Positions 1 through 9,460 of a DNA stretch of 64,000 nt are shown here, in pieces. The position numbers and the translations under genes are program-made. The DNA lies in NCBI GenBank assembly GCA_905480605.1, contig CAJQRD010000026.1, positions 37,089 to 101,088 of the forward strand, read 5' to 3'. Numbering within the stretch: the first letter of the stretch is position 1; each line of letters begins with the position of its first letter. This DNA is from an uncultured Saprospiraceae bacterium. GTDB lineage: Bacteria > Bacteroidota > Bacteroidia > Chitinophagales > Saprospiraceae. Below the pieces are notes generated by a model. That model was not told the DNA's origin. It saw nothing but the letters and a program-made list of their open reading frames with translations, and made no database searches.

Positions 1-15
1 TCAAGAATTATGACA

Positions 16-23
16 TATATTTG
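16..23 (+). promoter_or_regulatory. Bacteroidota -7 promoter element for tRNA-Arg
   Basis: The sequence TATATTTG exactly matches the Bacteroidota -7 consensus TAnnTTTG. It lies 33 nt upstream of the tRNA, so transcription would begin near position 29. The window starts too close for the -33 element to be judged. Confidence 0.55.
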
Positions 24-56
24 CACTCCATTTTAAAAATGGTGCAATAGTCAATT

Positions 57-130
57 GGTTCCGTAGCTCAGCTGGATAGAGCAGCTCACTTCTAATGAGC
101 AGGTCCCAGGTTCGAATCCTGGCGGGATCA
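57..130 (+). tRNA. tRNA-Arg (anticodon TCT)
   Basis: A full cloverleaf can be drawn by hand. The acceptor stem pairs GGTTCCG (57-63) with CGGGATC (123-129), with two G-U pairs. The anticodon stem GCTCA/TGAGC encloses the loop CTTCTAA, giving anticodon TCT at 91-93, which reads AGA codons. The T arm is CCAGG-TTCGAAT-CCTGG. CCA is not encoded; the discriminator is A130. A rho-independent terminator follows at once, so this is a single-gene transcript. Confidence 0.96.
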
Positions 131-140
131 CTAGAGAAAC

Positions 141-173
141 AAAGTCTTTTCACGAAAGTGAAAGGACTTTTTT
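141..173 (+). terminator. rho-independent terminator after tRNA-Arg
   Basis: A 13-bp stem with a GAAA tetraloop (arms 141-153 and 158-170, one G-T mismatch) runs into a T tract, 10 nt after the tRNA. Confidence 0.85.
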
Positions 174-435
174 CATTTGTGGCCAAATCTAACTTAATTA
201 TATAAGGTAAAAATAAGAAGTACCAAATTCACATTTTCAGGTCCACTTTTCTCTTCGGCTTTTAATTCGAAAAAAAACCAGCTTGAAGCGTCTATTTCAT
301 TAATATTTTGAACTGATCAATTTAGTTAGATTGGTATTCTGCTATGTTGGCAACATATTCAATTTTACTTTGTTAATCGAGTATATAACAGAAGTGACGT
401 TCAACAAAATACTTAGTTCTAATTAGTTTTTATTT

Positions 436-792
436 ATGAAATTACTTACCATACTAACTTGGTTATCAGGCCTATTCTTTATCTATTTTGGGATAGGATG
501 TCTGATTTCAGATTTCATTATCTCAGAATTCATTCGCTATGGGCTAGAGAAATTCAGGGTTATAACTGGCATATTGCAATTACTTGGCGCTGCGGGTCTA
601 CTCATTGGTCTTTATTATGACTCTAGAATATTGTTGTTATCTTCTATAGGATTAGGTGTTTTAATGATCTTTGGATTTATCGTGAGAATTAACATTAATG
701 ATAATTTTTTCAAGTGTCTCCCATCATTTTCGTTCGCTGTTCTGAATCTATTTATAGCAATAAAAACCTATATGATTTACTTTAAGGACTAG
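436..792 (+). CDS. DoxX-like four-helix membrane protein
   Basis: The 118-residue protein is almost entirely hydrophobic, with four predicted transmembrane segments (about 5-27, 40-60, 66-85 and 95-114). The pattern 'YGLEKFRVITGILQLLGA' followed by a GL-rich third helix and 'R-I-N-I-N-D' is typical of the DoxX-like family of small inner-membrane proteins, whose biochemical role is poorly defined. The ATG at 436 directly precedes the first helix. The stop overlaps the 3' end of the convergent neighbour by 4 bp, and that neighbour is also DoxX-like. The family call rests on pattern recognition only. Confidence 0.75.
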   Translation: MKLLTILTWLSGLFFIYFGIGCLISDFIISEFIRYGLEKFRVITGILQLLGAAGLLIGLYYDSRILLLSSIGLGVLMIFGFIVRININDNFFKCLPSFSFAVLNLFIAIKTYMIYFKD

Positions 793-1178
793 ATGATACT
801 AATCAATGCAATTGCTAGATTAAGGACTAAAAATAGAAGTGCTGGAAATGATTTAACCAATTTATCACCTACTTTTAAGTGCATGCTTATTGAACCTAAA
901 AGTAGAAAAGCTAATCCAATACTTCCAGTCAAAGTAAGAGTCTCAAATTTAATAGAAGCTAATAAGATTACGGCCAGCGTAACTTTCAAAAATCCAATGA
1001 AATAACAAAACTGCTTCGATAATCCGTAAACTTTAAATTCCTCTAAAATAGTCTTAGCATCGCCACCTCTCCATTTTGTAGCCTTGGTGGGTTGAATTAA
1101 CCAAACATTCAAAATACTTATACCTACAATGATTTTAAGTATGATACTGATATAGTCAACTAATTCTGTTGCATTCAT
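789..1178 (-). CDS. DoxX-like four-helix membrane protein
   Basis: The 129-residue protein has four hydrophobic helices (about 10-28, 57-75, 79-98 and 108-127). After helix 1 comes a soluble loop containing 'KWRGGDAKTILEEFKVYGL', and the 'YGLSKQFCYFIGFLKV' stretch parallels 'YGLEKFRVITGILQL' of the convergent gene at 436-792. Both therefore appear to be DoxX-like, though clearly diverged. No catalytic motif is visible. The genes converge with a 4-bp overlap of their stop regions and no terminator hairpin is evident between them. Confidence 0.72.
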   Translation of the reverse strand: MNATELVDYISIILKIIVGISILNVWLIQPTKATKWRGGDAKTILEEFKVYGLSKQFCYFIGFLKVTLAVILLASIKFETLTLTGSIGLAFLLLGSISMHLKVGDKLVKSFPALLFLVLNLAIALISII

Positions 1179-1350
1179 TTTTATTATTTTTAATTACGAT
1201 AATTCTTTAAAATATTGAATTAAGATAATATTTCTTCATTTAGATTGGAAATACTTTTTACTAAGTGGTAGTCTTTAAATGTTTGAGAAACAAAACTACA
1301 TAAACTAAATGTGATCTACGATATGTTTTCTCAGTGAATGAATTCTAGTT

Positions 1351-2553
1351 TTAACCGATACTGATTACCTCCATTCCCAATAAGGTAAAATCATCAGGAT
1401 ACGCGCCTGAGCTAGTACATGACAATCCATATTGATAAATGGATTTGAAAAGTTCGTCTATATCAAGTTCTGAATTCTTTTCTAGAAATACAGCAAGTTC
1501 ATCCTCCTTCAGATTCTCAGAATTATCAATAACATCTATTATTGCATCGGTGTATATAATTACTTTATCCCCAATCTCTAATTGTATCTCCTTCTCCTCA
1601 AATGAGATCTCATCTTTGGAAAAAGCGCCTATAATAGTACCTTGGGTGGATAATGAGATGGTGTGTTTAGCTCCTTTTCGCAATATATAAGCATCAGGAT
1701 GACCAGCTGATAAATAAGTCAAGATACCAGTCACCGAATCATACTGTGCATAGAACATGGTTACAAAAGCATTTCCTGGCATTTTTTTAAATAACTGTTC
1801 GTTGGTCAGCGTAATTATTTCGGAAGGTGAACTAAGTTTGTCTGCAGCATTTTTAAAAGTAGATGACAACATAAATGTCAATAAAGCTGCATTAATTCCA
1901 TGTCCAGTTACATCGGCAACCAATAAACCATAATTTTCATTTGGTAAATTAATTACATCATACACATCTCCTCCGACTTCCTCCATGGGCTCAAAGAGAG
2001 AAGCAAAACGAACTTTAGATGATTTGGGAAGATCTGAGGGCAATAAAAATTGCTGCGCATTTTTTGCTTGTTCGAGATCCTCGAGAATGCGATTTTGAAA
2101 TATCTGTAGTTTATTATTCGCCTCGATTAATCTATTTCTAGTTTCAGTTAGATCTGTAATATCAGACTGAACACCTACATAATGAGTTACTTTATTGTTT
2201 TCATCTTTTATAGGAGTAATGGATAATCTATTCCAAAATGGAGTTCCATCTTTTTTATAATTGAGGAGTTCCACAATACAAGCCTCTCCATTATTAACAG
2301 CATCTCTTATTTTCTTTATAGTTTCTTGATTCGTATCCTCACCTTGTAGAAATCTACAGTTGGTTCCAATCACCTCTTCGCCAAGATAGCCGGTCATCCA
2401 TTGAAAACCTTCATTGACATATATAAGCGGTCTATCTTCAGTTGACATACTGCTTATGGTTATTCCTTCAGAAGACGCATTGGTGGCTTTCTGTAACAAT
2501 TCACTTTTTACTATCGTGCTTAATACTTTTTCTATTCCCTTAGGATGCTTCAT
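1351..2553 (-). CDS. LOV-domain PP2C/SpoIIE-type phosphatase (putative blue-light receptor)
   Basis: This 400-residue protein has two parts. Residues about 25-135 form a PAS fold containing GTNCRFLQG (63-71), the flavin-binding signature of LOV photoreceptors; Cys66 would be the residue that forms the photo-adduct with FMN. A helical linker (about 135-170) leads to a SpoIIE/RsbU PP2C-like Ser/Thr phosphatase domain with the metal-binding motifs GGDVYD, DVTGHG, YTDAIID and PDDFTLL. In the family, such LOV-RsbU proteins convert blue light into dephosphorylation of an anti-sigma-factor antagonist. No anti-sigma or STAS partner lies next to it here, so its target is unknown. It has no signal peptide or membrane helix, so it should be cytoplasmic. 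It is transcribed alone. Confidence 0.88.
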   Translation of the reverse strand: MKHPKGIEKVLSTIVKSELLQKATNASSEGITISSMSTEDRPLIYVNEGFQWMTGYLGEEVIGTNCRFLQGEDTNQETIKKIRDAVNNGEACIVELLNYKKDGTPFWNRLSITPIKDENNKVTHYVGVQSDITDLTETRNRLIEANNKLQIFQNRILEDLEQAKNAQQFLLPSDLPKSSKVRFASLFEPMEEVGGDVYDVINLPNENYGLLVADVTGHGINAALLTFMLSSTFKNAADKLSSPSEIITLTNEQLFKKMPGNAFVTMFYAQYDSVTGILTYLSAGHPDAYILRKGAKHTISLSTQGTIIGAFSKDEISFEEKEIQLEIGDKVIIYTDAIIDVIDNSENLKEDELAVFLEKNSELDIDELFKSIYQYGLSCTSSGAYPDDFTLLGMEVISIG

Positions 2554-3139
2554 TGAATAATTTAATAGTGGTTATATTTATACTTTTCATAATAAACCAA
2601 TAACATCAAATATAAGATTTATCAACTCAAAACTCCAATCAAAGGAAACTATATAAAAGTCATGGATGCGTTTGACCTTAGACGAAAGGGATATCAAACA
2701 TACATTTGACTCAAGTATCCTTACAAAAAATAATTCTTTTTAACTACAAAGTAATTCTGTAGAACACAAGCTATGATCCTCGAGCAGTCAAAGCGTAAGT
2801 ACAGTGGTGGAGCGCAGCGAAGACATCATGCCTGCCTGTGCTGCTGCTGTGTGCGCAGAAAGTGGGCGCCATCTTAATAGGCAATAAAAATGGACAGACT
2901 CAATTCCGAAAAGTAGAAATCTTCCACCTTCATTACTGTTGGTAAGAACTGCTTTAAATAAGATAATGTCGTTTTATTATGTCTCGCTTTTCCCGGTGCT
3001 TTGAATGAATTCATTCCAGTGACCCTGAAGGATTGCTACGCTATCCTGGTCGACTCCGAGGTAAAAAACAAAGTTTTATCGAATACTTTTTCAATCATAC
3101 TCAAATTCAAACATGTTTGGTTTGGTCTTTCTCCATCTC
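2554..3139. other. 586-bp intergenic region with a GC-richer patch
   Basis: No convincing gene was found. Two stretches, about 2772-2872 and 2990-3070, are visibly richer in G+C than their surroundings and are not explained by flanking genes. A 46-codon minus-strand reading frame (2874-3014) and a 60-codon plus-strand frame (3001-3183) cross the area; neither is recognisable. It may be a remnant of inserted DNA. Confidence 0.4.
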
Positions 3140-5683
3140 CTATTGAATCACTACCTTTGATTGATAAACAATCCCATTTTTAGTAACTCTTACAAGGTAA
3201 ATCCCGGATGTAAAACCTTTCAAAACATCATCTGAGTTGATACTTTTAGATAATATCCGTTCTCCCAAAGACGTAAATACCTCCAAATCACAAATTCCAA
3301 GGTCTTTTGGTAGCTTAATAGTCACATTCACATTAGACTGTGCTGGATTAGGAAATACTTCCAAGTTTTGGACAATTATTGGATTTGTGCTTGAAATGTC
3401 TTCCTCTATATTGACCTTAAATATTGATCTTCCAAAAGTTCCAGCGTATAACATTTCTGTGGGAGTATGGATTTTCAGATCAAGAACAATAGTGGCTGGC
3501 ATTCCGTCACTCAACAAATCCCAATTGAGTCCTTTATCCAATGAACTCCATACACCCAAATCTGTGCCTACAAACAGTATATTGTCATTGGTATGATGAT
3601 ATTCTATGTCATTGACTGGAGCATCTGGTAAATTACCAGTAATATCTGCCCAACTTTGACCATAATCCTGCGTGATCATCACATGTGGTTCGTAATCCAA
3701 ATATCTATACCCTGACAAGGTTACAATTGCCTCTGCGTCGTTTGATGGATTAACGGCAACCTCAGTGACATACCTGTTTGGAATGCCTTCGTTTATACTT
3801 TGCCATGTTGTGCCGCCATCTCTTGTGACTGAAACTTCACCATCATCTGTACCCACATAAATTGTATTTAAATCTTGAAATGAAGGTGCAATTGTAGTAA
3901 TTGTTCCAAATGAGGTACTTCCACTGGGGTGCTGTCCTTTCGTCAAATCATCACTGATTGGCGCCCAAACATTCCCTTCAAACGATTGATGTAATTTGTA
4001 ACTTCCATAATATACAATCGATGGATCAACAGGAGATAAAACTACTGGCGTATTCCAATTGGTACGTTGTTTTTCAATACCCAGCAAAATTTCACTAAAA
4101 CTTTGTCCACCATCTTCACTTTTAAATAAATTACCCCACTGGTATTCTGCATAAATAAGATCACTGTTTCGAGGATCTACATTGACATGAAAACCATCAC
4201 CTCCCAATAAGGATTCAAAGTCATTTGTATCTCCAGAAAATGTAGCTATCGTATTGTTGTCTTGAGTACCTCCGAATAAACGCTCAGGTTTTTGAAAATC
4301 GACTTCTATATTATAAAATTGAGTGATTGGAATGTTACTTACAAATTCAAAACTTTGTCCACCATCTCTTGATCTAAATAGACCTCCATCATTCCCTATG
4401 ATAATATCGCTGTCGTCACCTTGGAAATATTCTAAACAATGATGATCCACATGAATATTAGTTGTTCTAGTCCAATTCTCTCCATTGTTTCCTGAAAAGA
4501 AACTGTGAAGTCCGAGTACTGCAATATTGTTTTCATCCTTAGGGCTAATCCTTACATTTCCAAAAAACCATCCGAATGAACTGTATGGCAATGGATGCTG
4601 ATCAAAAATGTCACCATTTACATTCACCCAGCTGTCTCCCCCATCTTCGGTGGCATAAACACCTTCAAAAGCATTTCTGATTTCATCATCAGTTATAACC
4701 GCAATTAATTTATCAGGATTTGATGGACTGATTGCCAAACCAATTCTTCCTCTACTGTCTTGATTATCTGGCAATCCATTTTCAAGTCTTTCCCATGTTT
4801 CACCTCCATCTTTTGATCTATGCATCGCAGAAGTCACCCCTCCATAATCTCTCACCCAAGGAAATCTCAATCGTTCCCACATCGCTGTATATATAATATC
4901 TGGATTCTCTGGATTGACAACGACATCAATGCAAGCTGTTGAGTCACTTACAATTAATAATTGTTTCCAATTTTCTCCTCCATCAACTGTTTTGTATAAT
5001 CCTCTATCTGTATCTTTTGCATACAATGAACCTGTAGCCGCAGCGTATACAATATCAGGATTTTCGTTATCGACAACCAATCTTGCAATATGTTGACTAT
5101 TCTCTAGTCCAATATTAGTCCAGCTTTCACCAGCATCATCTGATCTATAAACACCAGTTCCAGCAAATGCACCAGAAGATGCAGATGCATTTGCCTCTCC
5201 TGTTCCTACATAAATAATATCTGGATTTGAAGGTGCAAGTGCCAAGTTGCCAATTGAAAGGCTTATTTGATCATCAAATACAGGCTCCCAATTAACTCCA
5301 CCATCTTCAGTCTTCCAAACACCTCCAACCGCAGTACCTATATAAAACAATTCAGAATTGCTTGGATGCCTTACCACATCTGTTATACGTCCACCAATAT
5401 TAATCGGCCCTTCTGAAGTCCAAGGATCAAAGCTTTTGTTGACACCATTCTTTTTAATTTTTTGGAAATGAGATTTAGCTTCTAATACAGCTTCTTGGTT
5501 TATTGACTCATATGGATAAGCGCGTTGAATATATGATACATCATCTGGTCCTTGAGCAACTTGCATTTTATCTAATTGCTCTTTGGATATTTCAGTTTCT
5601 TCCTTATGAATATTTTCACCACATGAAATAATACACATCAAAATCAAGCAAACAAAAACACCAGAAACATTAATCTTCATCAT
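3140..5683 (-). CDS. Secreted Asp-box (BNR/sortilin-like) repeat protein with T9SS sorting domain
   Basis: The protein is about 847 residues when started at the ATG pair 5678-5683, which places a hydrophobic signal with a lipobox-like 'CIISC' at the N-terminus; the longer open frame back to 5770 lacks a signal and is less likely. The body carries many Asp-box motifs of the S-x-D-x-G-x-x-W type, for example 'SDDAGESW', 'SKDGGETW', 'SRDGGQSF' and 'TRDGGTTW', as in VPS10/sortilin-like beta-propellers. The last 75 residues ('EVFPNPAQSN...' to the end) are a type A T9SS C-terminal domain, so it should be exported across the outer membrane and anchored or released. It follows the M1-like gene by 101 bp on the same strand and may be cotranscribed. 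Its ligand or substrate is unknown. Confidence 0.85.
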   Translation of the reverse strand: MMKINVSGVFVCLILMCIISCGENIHKEETEISKEQLDKMQVAQGPDDVSYIQRAYPYESINQEAVLEAKSHFQKIKKNGVNKSFDPWTSEGPINIGGRITDVVRHPSNSELFYIGTAVGGVWKTEDGGVNWEPVFDDQISLSIGNLALAPSNPDIIYVGTGEANASASSGAFAGTGVYRSDDAGESWTNIGLENSQHIARLVVDNENPDIVYAAATGSLYAKDTDRGLYKTVDGGENWKQLLIVSDSTACIDVVVNPENPDIIYTAMWERLRFPWVRDYGGVTSAMHRSKDGGETWERLENGLPDNQDSRGRIGLAISPSNPDKLIAVITDDEIRNAFEGVYATEDGGDSWVNVNGDIFDQHPLPYSSFGWFFGNVRISPKDENNIAVLGLHSFFSGNNGENWTRTTNIHVDHHCLEYFQGDDSDIIIGNDGGLFRSRDGGQSFEFVSNIPITQFYNIEVDFQKPERLFGGTQDNNTIATFSGDTNDFESLLGGDGFHVNVDPRNSDLIYAEYQWGNLFKSEDGGQSFSEILLGIEKQRTNWNTPVVLSPVDPSIVYYGSYKLHQSFEGNVWAPISDDLTKGQHPSGSTSFGTITTIAPSFQDLNTIYVGTDDGEVSVTRDGGTTWQSINEGIPNRYVTEVAVNPSNDAEAIVTLSGYRYLDYEPHVMITQDYGQSWADITGNLPDAPVNDIEYHHTNDNILFVGTDLGVWSSLDKGLNWDLLSDGMPATIVLDLKIHTPTEMLYAGTFGRSIFKVNIEEDISSTNPIIVQNLEVFPNPAQSNVNVTIKLPKDLGICDLEVFTSLGERILSKSINSDDVLKGFTSGIYLVRVTKNGIVYQSKVVIQ

Positions 5684-5784
5684 TATATAATTATAGTGCC
5701 AAATTAGTTTTTTCTTTTTGAATGATATGTGTTTGCAAAGACTTAATACTAATTCATAATAGTCCAACAATGCTATCTAGCACC

Positions 5785-8775
5785 TTATGGTATCAACCTA
5801 CCTGGTTGACTACTATACATCCAAGGATTTAGTTTCTTTAGATTTAGTTTAAATGAGACTCTTGAGAATAACGATGATCCTGCGTATTGGATTTTTAATC
5901 TATCGTCATTGATTAATGGCAAGTAAATTCCTGCCACATCACCCAACTCAATAGCCAATCCAGCACTGTAATAAAATACATTTTTCAATGGATCAGCAGT
6001 TACTGACTTCGTATTTGAAAGTGCTGCATCAATATAAGGCCTAACCTTAATCACACTTAAAATTGAAAATGGCAAATCAGCTTTTAAGTTTACAGCCATT
6101 GCATAGTTGTTACTCATACCTTCTTTACTATAGGTCTCAAATGTATTTTTAAATCCTAAGTCATCAATAATAATCTGAGAAGAAGCAGAATTGCCTTCTC
6201 CTGTTCTAGAAAAATAATAATTATCGTAGGCATAATCCGTAATTCCATTAGCGCTTAAAGCGACAGATCCTCTTGTAAATATATCTGCAAAATTACTTGA
6301 GTTACGTTGGGTATTGATTGGAAAGTATGAACCATAAAACCTAAAAAAGAACTTAGAATTCTTGTTGTAATTTAATCTTGTGTTATACTCAAATGATGTT
6401 TTTAAATACTCACCTTGGTTCTCAAATGGTTGATTGTATTTTTCATATTGCAATTGAATTTTCAAATCATAACTGGATAGCATTTTTTTTGAATATTTAC
6501 TATACGCCAATTGATGCACATTAAAATTCGAATTATCAATCAACACCTCAATACTTGGCGTAAATGTCGCGTCTTCACGATTGATATGGTGCCATTTATA
6601 TTCCAACTGGCCATAATTATATAAGTCGTGACTGAAATTCAATTTCAAATAAGGTGTTACTTTTTTATACTTCAAATTGTAATCCAACAATTCATTTTCT
6701 GCAAAATGATATTGTCTGCCTTCTAAGCCAATAGCGAAACTTTTTAAAGCCTTACCTTTAAAGTAGATATCTTTCTGAACAGCAAATGATCCTGCTAAGT
6801 CCTGTGAAGAAAATGCATAATTAGGATTGAAATAATAGCTGATATTCTCTTTTGGAAATACATCGCTAAATGCAACCATTCCCAACATTAACCCATCATA
6901 AGAATTATGTTGAACCATTGGCAACACATTAACATTAAAGGCACGAGAATCTCCACCGACCTTCATGAAGTTAACCTTTACATTAGGATCTGAAATCTGC
7001 ATTTTCTGCAACTCCTTGTCATTGTTTCTATGGTTGTCTTCAAACAATTGAGCTTCTCCATTTATTACAATCTTTGCAAAGCCTGCATCTTTAAACTTCA
7101 GTGATTGCATTTCTTCGCCCGTCATGTCAAACCATTTTGATGCTATCAATTTGTTGTTTTGATCATAACCCGACAATTGCATTGGCAATTTGGTGTTGTA
7201 TTTATTATGAACAACAACTGTCAACTGACCTGAAGCCTCTTCAATATTTTTAACAGCAAAATCAATTGGACTGTTGCTTGATATTAATGCATCGAATATT
7301 TGGCGCACTGGCTTGCCTGAAATTTCTTCAAACACATTGATCAGATCATCTGGAGATAGATGTTTAAACTGCCATTTTAAATACAAATTCTGAATTGATC
7401 TCTCGAAAGTTTCTTTACCAAGATAAGCAGCTATATACTCAAATATCCATGCTGTCTTTTCATAATTCATCGCTATATAATTCATCGGATCAAACTCTTC
7501 AGAATCCTGATCAATTTTCATATTCAACCTTGTTCTTTGCAAGTGAATTATTGATTTCTTGAGCAATGAGAATCCACTATCATTGTTGCGAAATAAAACT
7601 TTTGAACCATTGTTGTAATTCGTCCGATCATAATATATCGCATCATACTTATGATCAAAATAACTTGTTAAACCCTCATCAATCCAAGCATGTTTTCTTT
7701 CATTAGATGCCAGTATACCATAAAACCAATTGTGTCCGATCTCATTAGCGATTAAGTGATCCACTTGCTGTTCCTTTCCTGACATATCCAATATTGTTAT
7801 CATTGGATATTCCATTCCACTGCCACCCAATCCAGATTCCACAATTGTCATTTCAGGATAAGGATAAGCACCTACCTCCTCAGAATAGTATCTCAATGCT
7901 CTCTTCGCAAAGCCCATATATTTTTCCCAAAAGACATTATCTTCTTTGACAAATAAATTCACCTTAACTTCTTGCCCATCAATACTGATTACATCTGTAT
8001 AGGGAATGTAATACTCGCTGGCAAACCAAGCAAAATCATGGACATTTTTTGCGGTAAAGGAAACTGTTCTTTTGCGTTCTTCTATATTTAAACTTGATGC
8101 ACTTTCTAGCTTCGAACCCGTACCCACAACTGAATAAGATATTGGCATTGTTAGTTCAACATTGTAGTTTCCAAATTCAGAATAAAACTCCCCCAAAGAC
8201 AAGTAAGGGATTGCATGCCAACCTTCACTATCATATACAGCTGGTTTTGGATACCACTGTGTCATCTGATATAAGTTTTCCTTGTAGCCTGGTCTGTCAA
8301 AAGCATATGGAATTTTCAGTACATAACTCATTTGAAGCTTTATACTTTCACCAGACTTCAATGGCTTCTTTAAATTGATTTGTGCAATATCAGAAAACGT
8401 CTTGCCATCAATAGAGTAAGGCAAAAATTCAACGCTCGCATCATTGATAGTAACATCCAGACTTTGATACCCACCTTGTTGATCTTCATTAGAAAAATAA
8501 AAATCATATCTCCCCATTTTCAGTTGCTGATTTGAAAAATTCGAAGTCTTATCTTTCATGGCATTCAACCAAAGGTGCAATATTATTTTATCCAAGTTAT
8601 CACTCGAATTATTGGTATAAATCATAGAAGCACTTACATATAATTTTTTATTAAGTGTATCCAATTCAGCTTTGATATCATAGTCTACTTTCTGTTGGAA
8701 ATAGTCTTGTGATATGGCAGGTTGCCACATTAAAAATCCGATTGCAAGAAAAATTACGATTGCCTTTATATGCAT
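5785..8775 (-). CDS. M1-family (gluzincin) peptidase-like protein with altered zinc motif
   Basis: This 996-residue protein starts with a signal peptide (about 1-22). It has an M1 aminopeptidase-like N-terminal beta domain (about 25-270), a catalytic-domain region with GGSGMEYP (317-324, the GxMEN-type substrate loop), a zinc-site region at 344-367, and a C-terminal half of about 450 residues that looks like an outer-membrane or beta-rich domain. The zinc motif reads N344-E-I-G-H348 with E367 at the correct x18 spacing. The first His of HExxH is Asn, encoded AAT at 7744-7746. Relatives in Bacteroidota normally have H-E-V-G-H-N-W here. The protein may be catalytically inactive, or the base may be an error. 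It is divergent from the lipoprotein gene at 8840. Confidence 0.82.
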   Translation of the reverse strand: MHIKAIVIFLAIGFLMWQPAISQDYFQQKVDYDIKAELDTLNKKLYVSASMIYTNNSSDNLDKIILHLWLNAMKDKTSNFSNQQLKMGRYDFYFSNEDQQGGYQSLDVTINDASVEFLPYSIDGKTFSDIAQINLKKPLKSGESIKLQMSYVLKIPYAFDRPGYKENLYQMTQWYPKPAVYDSEGWHAIPYLSLGEFYSEFGNYNVELTMPISYSVVGTGSKLESASSLNIEERKRTVSFTAKNVHDFAWFASEYYIPYTDVISIDGQEVKVNLFVKEDNVFWEKYMGFAKRALRYYSEEVGAYPYPEMTIVESGLGGSGMEYPMITILDMSGKEQQVDHLIANEIGHNWFYGILASNERKHAWIDEGLTSYFDHKYDAIYYDRTNYNNGSKVLFRNNDSGFSLLKKSIIHLQRTRLNMKIDQDSEEFDPMNYIAMNYEKTAWIFEYIAAYLGKETFERSIQNLYLKWQFKHLSPDDLINVFEEISGKPVRQIFDALISSNSPIDFAVKNIEEASGQLTVVVHNKYNTKLPMQLSGYDQNNKLIASKWFDMTGEEMQSLKFKDAGFAKIVINGEAQLFEDNHRNNDKELQKMQISDPNVKVNFMKVGGDSRAFNVNVLPMVQHNSYDGLMLGMVAFSDVFPKENISYYFNPNYAFSSQDLAGSFAVQKDIYFKGKALKSFAIGLEGRQYHFAENELLDYNLKYKKVTPYLKLNFSHDLYNYGQLEYKWHHINREDATFTPSIEVLIDNSNFNVHQLAYSKYSKKMLSSYDLKIQLQYEKYNQPFENQGEYLKTSFEYNTRLNYNKNSKFFFRFYGSYFPINTQRNSSNFADIFTRGSVALSANGITDYAYDNYYFSRTGEGNSASSQIIIDDLGFKNTFETYSKEGMSNNYAMAVNLKADLPFSILSVIKVRPYIDAALSNTKSVTADPLKNVFYYSAGLAIELGDVAGIYLPLINDDRLKIQYAGSSLFSRVSFKLNLKKLNPWMYSSQPGRLIP

Positions 8776-8839
8776 TTTAGTACTGCTTAGTTTAAATTGC
8801 AGTTCAAAGCTATTGATATAATATTAATATTACTTGATA

Positions 8840-9400
8840 ATGAAGAAGTATTTAGCACTGGGCATTCTTGCTTTATTACTGTTGCAATGTAAAGTTAAGC
8901 AGCCTTATTTAGAAGAAACAGAACAAAAAGAGTTCATTTTCCCATTAGAATGGGTTGGACACTACAAAGGAACTTTAAAGATTTATAAAGAAAATAAGGA
9001 AAACACGATTATCAATATGGAGTTAATTATTGGTAATCCCAATGGTTCAGGTTACTATCCATGGACTCTTATTTATAATGACGAAGATATTAGAGAATAT
9101 GGACTTGAGGCTATCAATTCAGATTTGGGACATTACAGAATCGATGAATTTAACAGCATTCAAATTGAAGGATATTTAAATAATGGTCATTTTGTAAGCC
9201 GATTCGATGTTATGGGCAGTGATTTGTTGGTAGATTACCATCGTACCAACAAAGGTATAGATGTGAGTTTTTACATTTCCAAAACTCAAGCTGAAACCAT
9301 GACAGGTGGCGAAATCATTGCACGTGACACCGTTCCTTCCGTTAAAAGTTTTCCGATATTGGTATTTCAAAAAGCAGAATTGCTTAGAATTTCAGATTAA
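8840..9400 (+). CDS. Putative lipoprotein of unknown function
   Basis: The ATG at 8840 is preferred over the in-frame TTG six bases upstream. It gives a 186-residue precursor starting 'MKKYLALGILALLLLQC', with a good SPII lipobox. The mature part (about 170 residues) is beta-rich and contains 'FPLEWVGHYKGTLKIY', which resembles small lipocalin-like lipoproteins. It is divergent from the M1-like gene and is followed by cysQ after 60 bp. No catalytic motif was recognised. Confidence 0.7.
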   Translation: MKKYLALGILALLLLQCKVKQPYLEETEQKEFIFPLEWVGHYKGTLKIYKENKENTIINMELIIGNPNGSGYYPWTLIYNDEDIREYGLEAINSDLGHYRIDEFNSIQIEGYLNNGHFVSRFDVMGSDLLVDYHRTNKGIDVSFYISKTQAETMTGGEIIARDTVPSVKSFPILVFQKAELLRISD

Positions 9401-9436
9401 AAAGCGGATAAATCTTGATCGCATAATGAATAATTA

Positions 9437-9444
9437 TATTTTTG
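9437..9444 (+). promoter_or_regulatory. -7 promoter element for cysQ
   Basis: TATTTTTG matches TAnnTTTG and lies 17 nt upstream of the cysQ ATG. A weak -33 candidate, CTTG at 9414-9417, is spaced 19 bp away. It implies a short leader of roughly 10 nt for the cysQ-ligase-glycosyltransferase run. Confidence 0.5.
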
Positions 9445-9460
9445 CGTTAAATACATAGTT

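Noticed and set aside
1..186. Minus-strand open frame of 61 codons with a 'PARIRTWDLLIRSELLYPAEL' peptide
   Set aside because: It is the antisense of the tRNA-Arg gene, a common spurious tRNA shadow.
793..1005. Plus-strand frame inside the DoxX-like gene
   Set aside because: It lies antisense to a hydrophobic coding region that fits a known family and has no signals of its own.
5684..5770. Longer N-terminus of the Asp-box protein
   Set aside because: It adds residues without a signal; the ATG pair at 5678-5683 starts a proper signal peptide.
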